Below are positions 42,922-54,133 of a stretch of DNA of 64,000 bases, piece after piece; within the stretch, counting starts at the first letter, position 1, and every line of letters begins with the position of its first letter. The notes beneath the pieces were generated by a model. The model made no database searches. It worked only from the letters and a program-made list of their open reading frames with translations, and had not been told where the DNA came from. The stretch is from positions 372,001 through 436,000 of the forward strand of contig NZ_FTNQ01000001.1 in NCBI RefSeq assembly GCF_900156455.1, given 5' to 3'. Source of the stretch: Microbacterium sp. RURRCA19A (GTDB lineage: Bacteria > Actinomycetota > Actinomycetes > Actinomycetales > Microbacteriaceae). A program made the translations under genes and the position numbers.

Positions 42922-44346
42922 TCAGACCCCGAAGTACAGCTCGTACTCGAAGGGGTGCGGGCGCTGAGCGATCGGCTGGATCTCGTTCTCGATCTTGTAC
43001 TCGATCCAGGTCTCGATGAGCTCCTCCGTGAAGACGCCACCGGCGAGCAGGAACTCGTGGTCGGCGCGGAGGGCCTCGAGCGAGTCGAGCAGCGAGTTCG
43101 GAACCTGCGGGATGTTCTTGGCCTCTTCGGCGGGGAGCTCGTAGAGGTCCTTGTCGACGGGCTCGTGCGGCTCGATGCGGTTCTTGATGCCGTCGATGCC
43201 GGCCATCAGCTGTGCGGCGAACGCGAGGTACGGGTTGCCCGACGCGTCGGGCGCACGGAACTCGATGCGCTTGGCCTTGGGGTTCGTGCCCGTGATCGGG
43301 ATACGGATGGCCGCGGAGCGGTTACCGGCCGAGTACACCAGGTTGACCGGAGCCTCGAAGCCCTTCACCAGGCGGTGGTAGCTGTTGAGGGTCGGGTTGG
43401 TGAAGGCGAGCACGGCGGGGGCGTGAGCCAGGATGCCACCGATGTACCAGCGCGCGAGGTCGGAGAGCCCGCCGTAGCCGGTCTCGTCGTAGAACAGCGG
43501 CTTGCCGTCGTTCCACAGCGACTGGTGGGTGTGCATGCCCGAACCGTTGTCGCCGAAGAGGGGCTTGGGCATGAAGGTCGCGACCTTGCCCCACTCGAGA
43601 GCCGTGTTCTTGACGATGTACTTGAACTTCAGGATGTCGTCGGCCGCGTGCACCATGGTGTCGAAGCGGTAGTTGATCTCCGCCTGACCACCGGTGCCCA
43701 CCTCGTGGTGAGCGCGCTCGAGGATGAGGCCGGCGTCGATCAGCTTGAGGCTGATGTCGTCGCGGAGGTCGGCCTGCTTGTCGACGGGGGAGACGGGGAA
43801 GTAGCCGCCCTTGTAGGGCGTCTTGTTGGCGAGGTTGCCGCCCTCTTCCACGCGACCGGTGTTCCAGGCGCCTTCCTCGGAGTCGACCGAGTAGAAGCTC
43901 GCGTTCTGCTTCACTTCGTAACGGACGTCGTCGAAGATGTAGAACTCGGCCTCGGGCGCGAAGAATGCGGTGTCGGCGATGCCGGTGGAGGCGAGGTACT
44001 TCTCGGCCTTCTTGGCGACCTGACGCGGGTCCTTCGAGTAGATCTCGCCGTTGCGCGGGTTGTAGATGTCGAAGACCATGATGAGCGTCTTCGCCTCGCG
44101 GAACGGGTCGAGGTACGCCGTCGTCACGTCGGGGATGAGCTGCATGTCCGACTCGTGGATGTTCGCGAACCCGCGGATCGACGAGCCATCGAACAGCTGT
44201 CCGACGGTGAAGAACTCCTCGTCGACGGTCGACGCGGGAATGTTGAAGTGCTGCTGCACGCCAGGAAGATCCGTGAAACGGATGTCGAGGAACTTGACGT
44301 CCTCGTCCTGGATGAACTTCAGCACCTCGGACGAATCTTTGAACAT
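42922..44346 (-). CDS. glnA1: glutamine synthetase, type I (GlnA1, adenylylated form)
   Basis: Makes glutamine from glutamate, ammonium and ATP; the main assimilation enzyme. The 474-residue GSI-beta enzyme has FDGSSIRGF, the metal-site segments APEAEFYIF and [32 protein letters not shown] and [17 protein letters not shown]. The adenylylation site is present in [18 protein letters not shown], making it the expected target of GlnE. A four-half-site GlnR-type box lies at 44417-44454 upstream, and a strong terminator lies after the stop. Confidence 0.97.
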   Translation of the reverse strand: MFKDSSEVLKFIQDEDVKFLDIRFTDLPGVQQHFNIPASTVDEEFFTVGQLFDGSSIRGFANIHESDMQLIPDVTTAYLDPFREAKTLIMVFDIYNPRNGEIYSKDPRQVAKKAEKYLASTGIADTAFFAPEAEFYIFDDVRYEVKQNASFYSVDSEEGAWNTGRVEEGGNLANKTPYKGGYFPVSPVDKQADLRDDISLKLIDAGLILERAHHEVGTGGQAEINYRFDTMVHAADDILKFKYIVKNTALEWGKVATFMPKPLFGDNGSGMHTHQSLWNDGKPLFYDETGYGGLSDLARWYIGGILAHAPAVLAFTNPTLNSYHRLVKGFEAPVNLVYSAGNRSAAIRIPITGTNPKAKRIEFRAPDASGNPYLAFAAQLMAGIDGIKNRIEPHEPVDKDLYELPAEEAKNIPQVPNSLLDSLEALRADHEFLLAGGVFTEELIETWIEYKIENEIQPIAQRPHPFEYELYFGV

Positions 44347-44416
44347 GAAGACTCCAGAGGTAGAACATTCGGGATCGGCCGGCCTCGGCCAGCCTCCTTG
44401 ACCCTACCCAGAACCG

Positions 44417-44454
44417 GTGTCTCGGTCATATCTCGCATGTTTCGGGCGTGTTAC
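44417..44454 (-). promoter_or_regulatory. GlnR-type box upstream of glnA1
   Basis: On the minus strand four 5-bp half-sites follow with exact 6-bp spacing: GTAAC (44454-44450), GAAAC (44443-44439), GATAT (44432-44428), GACAC (44421-44417). The first two match the actinobacterial GlnR a-b pair GTnAC-n6-GAAAC exactly; the second pair is weaker. It also lies close to the promoter of the divergent RDD gene. Confidence 0.65.
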
Positions 44455-44478
44455 GGAGCCCCGATTACGCTGGATGCC

Positions 44479-44907
44479 GTGACCGTCCCCGTCGAGAACG
44501 AATATCCGGGCCAGCGACTCGGCCTCCCCCGCGAGGGGCGCGGGTCCATCGGCCGACCGGGGCGGCGCATCGCCGCACTTCTGGTCGATGTCGCCTGCGC
44601 CGGCCTGATCGGCTATGCGTTCTTCTCCACGCCGGATCCCGTCACCGGCGTGCCGTTCGCGAATCCGCTCGCGACGAACCTCATCTTCTTCCTCGTCCAG
44701 ATCGTGTTCATCCCGCTGATCGGCGGGAGCCCAGGGCACCGACTGCTGGGGATGCGTCTCGAACTGGCATCCGGGGGATGGGTGGGCGTCTGGCGCCCCA
44801 TCGTCCGCACGCTGCTGCTCGGTGTGATCATCCCCGCGGTGGTGTGGGACGCCGATCAGCGCGGCCTCCACGACAAGGCGGTCGGCACGGTACTCGTCCG
44901 CAGCTGA
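44479..44907 (+). CDS. RDD family membrane protein
   Basis: A 142-residue membrane protein with the RDD features: PGRRIAALLVDVACAGLIGY (Arg and Asp in the first helix), a second helix (LIFFLVQIVFIPLIGG), GHRLLGMRLEL, and a last helix before DQRGLHDKAVGTVLV. RDD proteins are small transporters or helpers of unclear substrate. TACGCT (44466-44471) seven bases before the GTG suggests leaderless expression. Its promoter lies next to the GlnR-type box, so nitrogen control is possible. A perfect terminator hairpin follows. Confidence 0.9.
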   Translation: MTVPVENEYPGQRLGLPREGRGSIGRPGRRIAALLVDVACAGLIGYAFFSTPDPVTGVPFANPLATNLIFFLVQIVFIPLIGGSPGHRLLGMRLELASGGWVGVWRPIVRTLLLGVIIPAVVWDADQRGLHDKAVGTVLVRS

Positions 44908-44915
44908 CGGACGAA

Positions 44916-44943
44916 GAACGGCCCCGCCGGAGCGGGGCCGTTC
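44916..44943. terminator. bidirectional terminator after the RDD gene
   Basis: GAACGGCCCCGC (44916-44927), loop CGGA, GCGGGGCCGTTC (44932-44943): a perfect 12-bp stem between convergent genes, with one more A-T pair outside it. Confidence 0.9.
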
Positions 44944-44951
44944 TCACGTGA

Positions 44952-45662
44952 TCAGCGGGGACGCGGGGCGCGCATCTTCGTCGGGTCGACACCCTTCGGA
45001 ATCGGCAGCGACGACAGCCCCTGCGACACCGACGACACGCGCTTGATGACCGCCGCCTGCGTCGTGCGGTCGACCTTCTTCGGCAGCGCCTTGATCGCGG
45101 AGGCGAGGTTCTTGATCTCGACCTCGCCCTCGCCGTGTCCGACGTACAGGACCGTCACCGGGACACCGGCGGCGACTCGCTGAACGCGCGCGCGTTCCTC
45201 GTTGACGAGGCGGGACAGGCGCGTCTGGGAGCCCTCGCCGACCAGGACCACGCCGCCGCGACCGATCGCGCGGTAGACAGCCTCCTGCGTACGGGGGTTC
45301 ACCCCGATGGGCGTCTCGGAGGCCTGCCAGTTGCGGCCGAGCGACGACGAGAGCACGTGACCGGTGGCACCGGGCATGCCGTCCATGCGGCGGTACATCG
45401 CCCGCGTCGACAGGCGGGTCATCGTGATCATCCCGACCAGGACGCCGGCCAGCAGACCCGTGACGCCCCACAGGATGACGCTCCACACCGCCACCGGCGG
45501 AATGAGGAAACCGACGAGCACGCCGAGGCCGATGCCCGCGAGGACGATGCCGGCCAGCGCGAACGGCAGCCAGCGGTACTCCTTCTGCGTGAAGGTGTAC
45601 AGGGTGCGAAGCTGGGAGAAGAATCCCGGACGCTTCTCGGGGGTGGAGGTGCGAGCGGCCAT
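44952..45662 (-). CDS. DUF4191 family membrane protein
   Basis: A 236-residue protein with a basic N-terminus (FSQLRTLYTFTQKEYRWLP), two adjacent membrane helices (about 32-54 and 57-80), and a soluble C-terminal domain with the LVGEGSQTRLSRLVNEER segment typical of DUF4191. Function is unknown; the family is conserved across Actinobacteria and usually lies near lipoyl or glutamine metabolism genes, as here. TAGAAT on the minus strand (45670-45675) lies seven bases before the ATG, so a leaderless message is likely. Confidence 0.92.
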   Translation of the reverse strand: MAARTSTPEKRPGFFSQLRTLYTFTQKEYRWLPFALAGIVLAGIGLGVLVGFLIPPVAVWSVILWGVTGLLAGVLVGMITMTRLSTRAMYRRMDGMPGATGHVLSSSLGRNWQASETPIGVNPRTQEAVYRAIGRGGVVLVGEGSQTRLSRLVNEERARVQRVAAGVPVTVLYVGHGEGEVEIKNLASAIKALPKKVDRTTQAAVIKRVSSVSQGLSSLPIPKGVDPTKMRAPRPR

Positions 45663-45782
45663 GCGGACGATTCTATCTTCGACGTCGGCACCCCTCCTCC
45701 CCTTCGGTCGGGATCACGGCTCCATCCCCGGAACGCGTTCGGCGCCCGATCGGTCGCGCCCGATTCACGACAGCCTCGAGGC

Positions 45783-46865
45783 ATGCACCCGACGCCTCTC
45801 CCTCAGACGATCGACACCGTCGCCGGTTACCTTCGCCGCAGAGGCCGGAGCTCCCATGTCCTGACCGCAGGCGAAGCAGCCACACTCGCGATCGCCGTCG
45901 TGCGCGGGTGCGCCGCCGCTCCGTCCCGGGCGGCGCCGGGGGAGTGGCGGCTCACCGCCGAGGGGCAGCCCGTCCTCGTCGCCCACCCGGGCGGAGAAGA
46001 CGTGCTGGCCGTCACCGTGGCGATCCTCGACGAGGTGGCGTCCCTCGTGAGCGCCGATGTCAGGCCCGGCTTCGCACGCCTGCGCGACGGGGTTCTGACG
46101 GAACCTCCGCCGACATGGTCCCTCCTCGAGAAGCGTCTGCTCGCCGTTGTGGAGCCGCAGCCGCTCGTGCTCGGACCGCTGGCCCCTGTCGCATCGACCG
46201 TGCTGCAGGCGGTGCACGACGACGATGCCGCATCCTCGACTCTCGTCACACGCCTCCGTGACGTCGTACGGCGCATCCGACCGCCCGTGATGTGGACGGG
46301 GGCCGGTCTCGCCGGCGTGCTCGTGTTCGTGGCGGTGTCACTGCTCACGAGCGCGGAAGCGACCGAGGCGAGCGGGGAGCAGACGGCATCCGGAACCGTC
46401 GTCGTCGACGCGACGACCCCGTCCGCGAGCCCGGGGCGCGGCGCGGCCGTGACCTCGCCCGCCGACGAGACGACGACCGACACGGATCTGTTGCCCGCGG
46501 GACAAGACCGGACGGCGTCGGGACCCGAGGGCGACGGGGCGTCGTCGGGTGACGACGATCCGCTCACGGAAACGACGTCGTCGGATGCCGATGACGTGCG
46601 GTCGGCGGCGACCGACGTCCTCCGGTCCCTCGCGGCCTGCGCTGACGAGGAGTGCGTACGGCGACTGTGGGAATCCCCGGACGGATCACGCGATCCGGTG
46701 CCCCTGGACCCTGCGATCGCCGAACTCGAGCTGATCGACGACTACGGCGGGCTGGCCGTGGTCCGCCTGACCGCCGACGATCGCACGCAGTACGCAACAC
46801 TCGTCCGGCAGGAAGACCGATGGCTGGTCCGCTCCGTCAGGGACGTCGCGGACCAGCCATCATGA
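45783..46865 (+). CDS. unknown single-pass membrane protein
   Basis: A 360-residue protein. Residues 1-165 form a cytoplasmic domain with a flagellar/pilus-ATPase-like partner look (VAGYLRRRGRSSHVLTAGEA) but no recognised family. One membrane helix follows (about 170-188), then a long Thr/Asp/Ser-rich linker (about 190-285) and a small exterior domain (about 286-360) with two Cys (ACADEECVRRLW). The last 60 residues resemble a compact alpha-beta domain that could sense envelope conditions. The ATG is six bases after CAGCCT. It converges with sucB. Confidence 0.65.
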   Translation: MHPTPLPQTIDTVAGYLRRRGRSSHVLTAGEAATLAIAVVRGCAAAPSRAAPGEWRLTAEGQPVLVAHPGGEDVLAVTVAILDEVASLVSADVRPGFARLRDGVLTEPPPTWSLLEKRLLAVVEPQPLVLGPLAPVASTVLQAVHDDDAASSTLVTRLRDVVRRIRPPVMWTGAGLAGVLVFVAVSLLTSAEATEASGEQTASGTVVVDATTPSASPGRGAAVTSPADETTTDTDLLPAGQDRTASGPEGDGASSGDDDPLTETTSSDADDVRSAATDVLRSLAACADEECVRRLWESPDGSRDPVPLDPAIAELELIDDYGGLAVVRLTADDRTQYATLVRQEDRWLVRSVRDVADQPS

Positions 46866-46882
46866 GCCGGTCAAGCCGGGGA

Positions 46883-48613
46883 TCAGATCCCGAGGTCGCC
46901 TTCGAACTGCGCGGCCTCGAGACGGGCCTTCACGGCACCGAGGAAGCGGGCGGCGTCCGCACCGTCGATGATGCGGTGGTCGTACGAGAGCGCCAGGTAG
47001 ACGTACGAACGGACCGAGATCGCGTCCTTGCCGTCGACCGAGACGACACCGGGCTTCTTCACGACCGCGCCGAGGCCAAGAATGGCCGACTGCGGGAGGA
47101 AGACGATCGGCGTGTCGAAAAGGGCGCCGCGCGAACCCGTGTTGGTCAACGTGAACGTGCCACCGGCGAGCTCGTCGGGCTTCAGCTTGTTGTCGCGCGT
47201 GCGCGCAGCCAGGTCGGCGATCTCGCGGGCCAGCTGCGCGATGTTCTTCTCACCGGCATCCTTGACGACCGGAGTGAGGAGCCCGCGCTCGGTGTCGACC
47301 GCGATCGAGACGTTCTCGTGGGCCGGGTAGACGATCTCGTCGCCCTCGACTGTGGAGTTGATGATCGGGTAGGTCTTCAGCGCCTCGACGGCGGAGAGCG
47401 CGAAGAAGGGCAGGAACGACAGCTTGTCGCCCGTCTTCTGCTGGAACTCGCCCTTCACGCGGTCGCGGAGGGCCGCGACCTTGGTGACGTCGACCTCGAC
47501 GACGGTCGTCAGCTGAGCCGTCGCCTGCATCGATGCGACAGCACGCTCCGCGATGACCTTGCGCAGACGCGTCATCTTCTGCGTGGTACCCCGCAGCGGC
47601 GAAACCTCGACCGGCGCGGCGGGTGCGGCAGCCACCGGGGCGGCGCTCGCCGCGGGAGCGGACTTCGCAGCCTCAGCGGCCTTGAGGACGTCTTCCTTGC
47701 GGATACGCCCACCGACGCCGCTCCCCGAAACGGTGGCGAGGTCGACGCCCTGCTGCTGGGCCAGACGGCGCACCAGCGGGGTGACGTAGGTGATCTCGTC
47801 GCCGCCGGCCGCGGGAGCCGGCGGCGCCGCGGGCTGGGCTGCGGACGGAGCGGGCGCGGCGGGCTGCGCCGCGGGGGCGGGCTGCTCGGCCGGCTTCTCG
47901 TCCGCGGGGGCGGCGGGCGCGGGCTGCTCGGGCGCCTCTTCCTCAGCGGGGGCTTCCGGAGCGGCGGCGGGCGCCTCGGGGGCTGCAGCCGGGGCCGCGC
48001 CGCTGCCGATGCGGGCGAGAGCGGAACCGACGGCGACCGTCTCGTCTTCCTGGACGAGGATCTCCTGCAGGGTGCCGGCGACCGGCGAGGGGATCTCGGT
48101 GTCGACCTTGTCGGTGGAGATCTCGAGGAGGGGTTCGTCGACCGCGACGTCGTCGCCGACGGCCTTGAGCCAGCGCGTGATCGTGCCTTCGGTCACGCTC
48201 TCGCCGAGTTCGGGGAGCGTGACCTCGGTCGCGTCGGACGAGGCGGCGGGCTGCGCGGCGGGGGCCGGCTCCTCAGCGGGCGCGGATTCGGCCGGAGCCG
48301 GCTCTTCGGCGGCCGGGGCCGGAGTCTCCTCGGCGGGGGCGGCCTCGGGAGCGTCGTCCGAGGACGACGCACCGGAGCCGTCACCGATCTTCGCCAGGAC
48401 GGCGCCGACCTCGACGGTCTCGTCCTCCTGCACGAGGATCTCCTCGATGACGCCGGAGACGGGCGAGGGGATCTCGGTGTCGACCTTGTCGGTCGAGATC
48501 TCCAACAGACCTTCGTCCTCCTGGACGGTGTCACCGACCTGCTTGAGCCAGCGGGTGACCGTTCCCTCGGTCACGCTCTCGCCGAGAGCGGGGAGGACGA
48601 CGGAAGTGCTCAT
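46883..48613 (-). CDS. sucB: dihydrolipoamide acyltransferase E2 with two lipoyl domains
   Basis: The E2 core of a 2-oxoacid dehydrogenase complex. The 576-residue product has lipoyl domain 1 (lipoyl Lys43 in TDKVD), lipoyl domain 2 (Lys169), long Ala/Pro/Glu linkers, a peripheral-subunit-binding domain (about 274-312) and the acyltransferase domain with the catalytic DHRIIDG (545-551). In Actinobacteria this protein often serves pyruvate dehydrogenase, so it may be the partner of AceE rather than of oxoglutarate dehydrogenase. GAAGGAGACATATCC precedes the ATG. It follows lpdA after 53 bp on the same strand. Confidence 0.93.
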   Translation of the reverse strand: MSTSVVLPALGESVTEGTVTRWLKQVGDTVQEDEGLLEISTDKVDTEIPSPVSGVIEEILVQEDETVEVGAVLAKIGDGSGASSSDDAPEAAPAEETPAPAAEEPAPAESAPAEEPAPAAQPAASSDATEVTLPELGESVTEGTITRWLKAVGDDVAVDEPLLEISTDKVDTEIPSPVAGTLQEILVQEDETVAVGSALARIGSGAAPAAAPEAPAAAPEAPAEEEAPEQPAPAAPADEKPAEQPAPAAQPAAPAPSAAQPAAPPAPAAGGDEITYVTPLVRRLAQQQGVDLATVSGSGVGGRIRKEDVLKAAEAAKSAPAASAAPVAAAPAAPVEVSPLRGTTQKMTRLRKVIAERAVASMQATAQLTTVVEVDVTKVAALRDRVKGEFQQKTGDKLSFLPFFALSAVEALKTYPIINSTVEGDEIVYPAHENVSIAVDTERGLLTPVVKDAGEKNIAQLAREIADLAARTRDNKLKPDELAGGTFTLTNTGSRGALFDTPIVFLPQSAILGLGAVVKKPGVVSVDGKDAISVRSYVYLALSYDHRIIDGADAARFLGAVKARLEAAQFEGDLGI

Positions 48614-48666
48614 GGATATGTCTCCTTCGTACCGGATGCGGTATCTAGCTTAGTGACGGCTGAGGG

Positions 48667-50040
48667 TCAGAGTGCGTGCAGCGGCTTGCCGGCCAGGGCG
48701 AGGAACGCCTCGCCCAACGCTTCGCTCTGTGTGGGGTGGGCGTGGACGAACGGCGCGATGTCCTCCGGGTGGGCTTCCCACCCGACGGCGAGCTGCGCCT
48801 CGGTGATGAGCTCACCGACGCGGTCGCCGACGAGGTGGGCTCCGACGACGGGACCGTCGACGCGGCGGACGATCTTCACGATCCCCGAGGTCCCGATGAT
48901 CTCGCTGCGACCGTTGCCGGCCAGGTTGTACTCGTACGCGCGGACGCCGTCGGCGCCGAAGCGCTCCTGGGCCTGCGCTTCGGTCAATCCGACGGAGGCG
49001 ACCTCGGGATGCGAGTACGCGACGCGCGGCACATCGACGTCCGGCACGAGCACCGGAGAAAGACCCGCGATCTCCTCGGCCACGAAGATGCCCTGTTGGA
49101 ACCCGCGATGAGCGAGCTGAAGACCGGGCACGATGTCGCCGACGGCCCAGACGTGCGCGGCCGTGGTGCGCAGCCGCTCGTCGGTCTGCACGAAGCCGCG
49201 ATCGAGGCGGACGCCGGCCTCCTCGAAGCCCAGGCCCGCCGTGGACGGGCCCCGACCGACAGCCACGAGCACATAGTCGGCTTCGAGTTCGGTGCCGTCA
49301 TCGAGGCTCACCGTGACCGAGGATTCGGTCTGCGTGAGGGACGAGAAGCGTCGGCCGAGCTGGAATCCGATCCCGCGCTTGCGGAACGCGCGTTCGAGCG
49401 CCTTGCTCGACGAGACGTCTTCGGCCGGCAGCAGATGAGGCAGCGCCTCGACGATCGTGACCTCGACGCCGAACGAACGCCACACGCTGGCGAACTCCAC
49501 GCCGATGACGCCACCGCCGAGGACGACCACGCGCTCGGGGACGACATCCAGATCGAGCGCCTGCTCGCTGGTGAGGACGCGTCCCCCGATGTCGAGCCCG
49601 GGGAGCGTCCGGCTGTACGACCCCGTCGCGAGGATCACGTCGGACCCGCGGTAGACGTCGTCTCCGACTCGCACCGCCGCTCCGCTCTCGAGCGAGCCTT
49701 CGCCATGGACCACCCGGATGCCGCGCGCCGAGATCAGGCCCTCGAGGCCCTTGAACTTCTTCGCGACGATCCCCTCGCGGTAGGCCCGGACGCCGGCGGG
49801 ATCGATGCCGTCGAACGACGCCACTACGCCGATCCCCGCCGCGCCGCGCGCCGCGTCGGCGACCTCGGCCGCATGAAGCAACGCCTTCGTGGGGATGCAG
49901 CCTCGATGCAGACAGGTCCCGCCGAGCTTGTGCTTCTCGACGAGCACGACATCCTTGCCCAACTCGGCGAGACGCAGCGCGGCGGCGTATCCACCGCTGC
50001 CACCGCCGAGGACGACGACGTCGGCCACGAACTCGGTCAC
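48667..50040 (-). CDS. lpdA: dihydrolipoyl dehydrogenase
   Basis: Reoxidises lipoyl groups with FAD and NAD+. The 457-residue flavoprotein has the FAD motif VVLGGGSGGYAAALRLAELG, the redox disulfide C43-x4-C48 in GGTCLHRGCIPTK, the NAD motif VLGGGVIGVEFASVW, and the C-terminal catalytic HAHPTQSEALGE. Its start overlaps the pepA stop by 4 bp, so translation is coupled. It is probably the E3 for both pyruvate and oxoglutarate complexes. Confidence 0.96.
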   Translation of the reverse strand: MTEFVADVVVLGGGSGGYAAALRLAELGKDVVLVEKHKLGGTCLHRGCIPTKALLHAAEVADAARGAAGIGVVASFDGIDPAGVRAYREGIVAKKFKGLEGLISARGIRVVHGEGSLESGAAVRVGDDVYRGSDVILATGSYSRTLPGLDIGGRVLTSEQALDLDVVPERVVVLGGGVIGVEFASVWRSFGVEVTIVEALPHLLPAEDVSSSKALERAFRKRGIGFQLGRRFSSLTQTESSVTVSLDDGTELEADYVLVAVGRGPSTAGLGFEEAGVRLDRGFVQTDERLRTTAAHVWAVGDIVPGLQLAHRGFQQGIFVAEEIAGLSPVLVPDVDVPRVAYSHPEVASVGLTEAQAQERFGADGVRAYEYNLAGNGRSEIIGTSGIVKIVRRVDGPVVGAHLVGDRVGELITEAQLAVGWEAHPEDIAPFVHAHPTQSEALGEAFLALAGKPLHAL

Positions 50041-51503
50041 CGGACGCTCCCCGCCGAGATCAGCTCGATGAGCGAGCGCACGGTCGCACCGGTCACGCCC
50101 TTGTCGGTGAACCCGAAGGGCGCGGACTTGTTCATGCCGACGCCGGCGATGTCCAGGTGCACCCAGGGGATGCGCGGGGCGTTCGCTTCCTCGGACACGC
50201 GTCCGACGAAGTGCCGCAGGAAGAGCCCGGCGAAGAGCGAACCGCCTGCGGGGTCGCCGATCTTGGCGTTCTGCAGATCGGCGATGGGGGAGTCCAGCTC
50301 GTCCACCATGTGTGCGGGGAGCGGCAGCTGCCAGGCGAGTTCGGACACCCGCTCCGCGGCGGCGAGATACTCGGCCACCGCCTCGTCGTCGCCCATCACG
50401 CCGGTGTGGCGATTGCCGAGGGCGACCGTGATGGCGCCGGTGAGGGTCGCCACGTCAACGATGAGATCGGGGTTCTCCCGGCTTGCGGCGACGAGACCGT
50501 CCGCGAGCACCAGGCGTCCCTCGGCATCCGTGTTGAGCACCTCCACGGTGGTTCCGTCGAGCATGCGCAGCACATCGCCCGGGCGCGTCGCGCGCCCCGA
50601 AGGCATGTTGTCGGCGATGCACAGCCAGGCGCTCACGCGCACCGGCAGAGCCATCTCGGCGGCGGCCCGCAGCACGGCGAGCACGGTGGCGGCACCGCAC
50701 ATGTCGTACTTCATCCCGACCATGGATGCCGCGGGCTTCAGCGACAGCCCACCGGTGTCGAACGTGATGCCCTTGCCCACGAGGGCGACGAAGCGGTCGG
50801 CGTCGACCGGGGAGTACTCGAGGTGGACGAGACGCGGCGGACGATCGGAGCCCTGGCCGACACCCAGGATGCCTCCGTAGCCGCCCTCCGTGAGCGCGTC
50901 CTCATCCAGCACGGTCACGGTGACGGGCAGGCCGTCCACGGCGGCGACCGCGGCATCCGCGAAGTCGGCCGGACCGAGCCACTCCGCGGGCGTCGTGACG
51001 AGATCCTTCACCAGCGCGACAGCCCCCGCGACCGCGGCGACCGCGGCCTGCTCGGCGTCCGTGGGCGGCGTGGTCCTGTGGACGGTCACGCGCGACGCGC
51101 GGGCCCTCGGCGCCTCGCTCTTGTACCCGGCGAAGCGGTATCCGCCCAGCGCCGCGCCTTCGGCGAGCGGAGCCCACGGCGCCTCCACCAGCGACTGCAC
51201 CGCCACGTGCTCGAAACCGGTCAGCTGACGCAGGCCCGTTCCCACAGCGTCGCGGAGAGCGGCGACATCGGGCGCGACGCCGGCGCCGACGACGGCCACC
51301 GGCAGGGACACACCGGGCACATGCACGCGCTGGAAGGAGCCGGCCGCACCGGTGAACCCCACCGCGGTCAGCGAACTCGTGAGACCGTCCCATCCATCCG
51401 GGTCCGGAGCCGAGCCGTCGGACTTCGCGACCACCAGGAGGATCGCATCGGCGCCGGAGTCGAGGACGGGGACATCGGAGTACGTCACGGAGGGGAATGG
51501 CAT
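50037..51503 (-). CDS. pepA: leucyl aminopeptidase (M17)
   Basis: Cuts N-terminal residues from peptides using two metal ions. The 488-residue product has the M17 signature NTDAEGRLVLADGL, the metal-site segments GKGITFDTGGLSLKP and MKYDMCGAATV, and typical length. I chose the ATG at 51503 because TAGGAT on the minus strand (51511-51516) lies seven bases upstream, giving a leaderless mRNA; an ATG three codons earlier is an alternative. First gene of pepA-lpdA-sucB and divergent from the PAC2 gene. Confidence 0.94.
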   Translation of the reverse strand: MPFPSVTYSDVPVLDSGADAILLVVAKSDGSAPDPDGWDGLTSSLTAVGFTGAAGSFQRVHVPGVSLPVAVVGAGVAPDVAALRDAVGTGLRQLTGFEHVAVQSLVEAPWAPLAEGAALGGYRFAGYKSEAPRARASRVTVHRTTPPTDAEQAAVAAVAGAVALVKDLVTTPAEWLGPADFADAAVAAVDGLPVTVTVLDEDALTEGGYGGILGVGQGSDRPPRLVHLEYSPVDADRFVALVGKGITFDTGGLSLKPAASMVGMKYDMCGAATVLAVLRAAAEMALPVRVSAWLCIADNMPSGRATRPGDVLRMLDGTTVEVLNTDAEGRLVLADGLVAASRENPDLIVDVATLTGAITVALGNRHTGVMGDDEAVAEYLAAAERVSELAWQLPLPAHMVDELDSPIADLQNAKIGDPAGGSLFAGLFLRHFVGRVSEEANAPRIPWVHLDIAGVGMNKSAPFGFTDKGVTGATVRSLIELISAGSVR

Positions 51504-51588
51504 AGCTTCCATCCTAGGTTCGCGGGTGTTCGCTAGCAGCGGGACGCACCGCCGCCGCCGTGTCGGACGCGGCTCGTAGAGTGGAGAC

Positions 51589-52515
51589 ATGCCGCATCAC
51601 GCACCGCTGTACGACCGCGCCCCCGCCGCGCCGCCGGTGCCGTCCGGGCTTCCGCTGGTCATTGCGCTCACCGGCTTCACCGACGCGGGAGGTGCGGTGA
51701 CCCGTCTGGTCGAGTACTTCCGCGACGACCTCGAACCCCACCCTGTCGTCGTCTTCGACAACGACACGTTGCTCGACTACCGGGCCCGGCGTCCTCTCAT
51801 CACGTTCGTCGAAGACCATCTCACCGACTACCGCCCACCGCGGCTCGAGCTCTCGCTCGCGCACGACTCTCTCGGGCATCCGTTCCTCCTGCTCGCCGGC
51901 TACGAGCCGGACTTCCTCTGGGAGGCTTTCGCCGAGAGCGTGCTCGAGCTCAGCGCCGGTCTGCAGGTGTCGTCGATCACGTGGGTGCACGCCATCCCGA
52001 TGCCGGTTCCGCACACGCGCCCGATCGGCACCACCGTCAGCGGTACGCGCAGCGACCTCGCCGAGGCGCACTCGGTATGGCGTCCGCACACGCACATCCC
52101 CTCGACCGTCGGCCACCTGCTCGAGTACCGCTTCGCCGAGGCCGGCGCCAAGGTCGCCGGCTTCGCGCTGCTCGTCCCGCACTACCTCGGCGACACCGAG
52201 TACCCCGCGGCGGCGCTGGCCGGTCTCGACAGCCTGACGGTCGCGACGGGACTCGTGTTCTCCGGCGAGGTGCTGCGCGAGGAGAACCGCGAGTTCCTCG
52301 TCAAGGTCGCCGAGCAGGTCGAGGGCAGCGACGAGCTCACGCGCATGCTGCAGGGCCTCGAAGAGCGGTACGACGCGTACATGGCCGGCTCGACGCAGGC
52401 GACGCCCATCATTCACACCGGCGACCTGCCGAGTGCCGACGAGCTCGCGGCCGAACTCGAGCGATTCCTCGCCAATCGTCCCGGCGACGACGATCGCCGC
52501 GGCCGCCTGGGCTGA
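51589..52515 (+). CDS. PAC2 family protein
   Basis: A 308-residue soluble protein of the PAC2 (proteasome assembly chaperone 2-like) family. The N-terminal GLPLVIALTGFTDAGGAVTRL, the VVFDNDTLLDYRARRP segment and the central LLAGYEPDFLWEAFAE are typical. In Actinobacteria its partner is unclear; many members lack a linked proteasome operon. TAGAGT (51577-51582) lies six bases before the ATG, so it is probably leaderless. Its C-terminus (ELERFLANRPGDD) is acidic. Confidence 0.92.
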   Translation: MPHHAPLYDRAPAAPPVPSGLPLVIALTGFTDAGGAVTRLVEYFRDDLEPHPVVVFDNDTLLDYRARRPLITFVEDHLTDYRPPRLELSLAHDSLGHPFLLLAGYEPDFLWEAFAESVLELSAGLQVSSITWVHAIPMPVPHTRPIGTTVSGTRSDLAEAHSVWRPHTHIPSTVGHLLEYRFAEAGAKVAGFALLVPHYLGDTEYPAAALAGLDSLTVATGLVFSGEVLREENREFLVKVAEQVEGSDELTRMLQGLEERYDAYMAGSTQATPIIHTGDLPSADELAAELERFLANRPGDDDRRGRLG

Positions 52516-52810
52516 CTCGCGCGGAGACCGGGAGGAGTGCGCGCCCGGCTCTTCCGATGCCGATCCGCGATACTCCGCGTGGGATCGCTCCCGCGTCACA
52601 GGGAATACCGAGGCGCCGTGCGCGGTTCCCTACGCATAGATCCCCGGTGCACGTCAAGTCCCGCGCCGGGAATGTGAGACAATGAAGAACCTGACCCGTT
52701 GTCGGCCGAACCTGGAGCCCGCTCCACAGGATCGGACTTGACAAGGGTCTTACTAGTGTCCGAGAACGACCGGCGGCCGTGCAACATGCGTTCCCGGTGA
52801 AAGGCGAAAC
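52516..52810 (+). other. sigA upstream region
   Basis: A 295-bp gap without a gene. GACAAT (52678-52683), preceded by TGTGA, is a possible -10, with GTCAAG at 52653 as a poorly spaced -35. TTGACA occurs at 52738-52743 without a clear -10 at the right distance. GAAAGGCGAAAC is the sigA ribosome binding site. From the first candidate the 5' leader would be about 120 nt. I saw no strong hairpin. Confidence 0.35.

Positions 52811-54129
<1,319 letters not shown>

Positions 54130-54133
<4 letters not shown>

Noticed and set aside
47790..48400. Repeat-like Ala/Pro/Glu-coding stretches
   Set aside because: They are the flexible linkers between the lipoyl, binding and catalytic domains of the E2 protein, not a DNA repeat or mobile element.
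46652..50880. Long plus-strand open frames opposite sucB, lpdA and pepA
   Set aside because: All three minus-strand genes have complete active sites and operon-type junctions.
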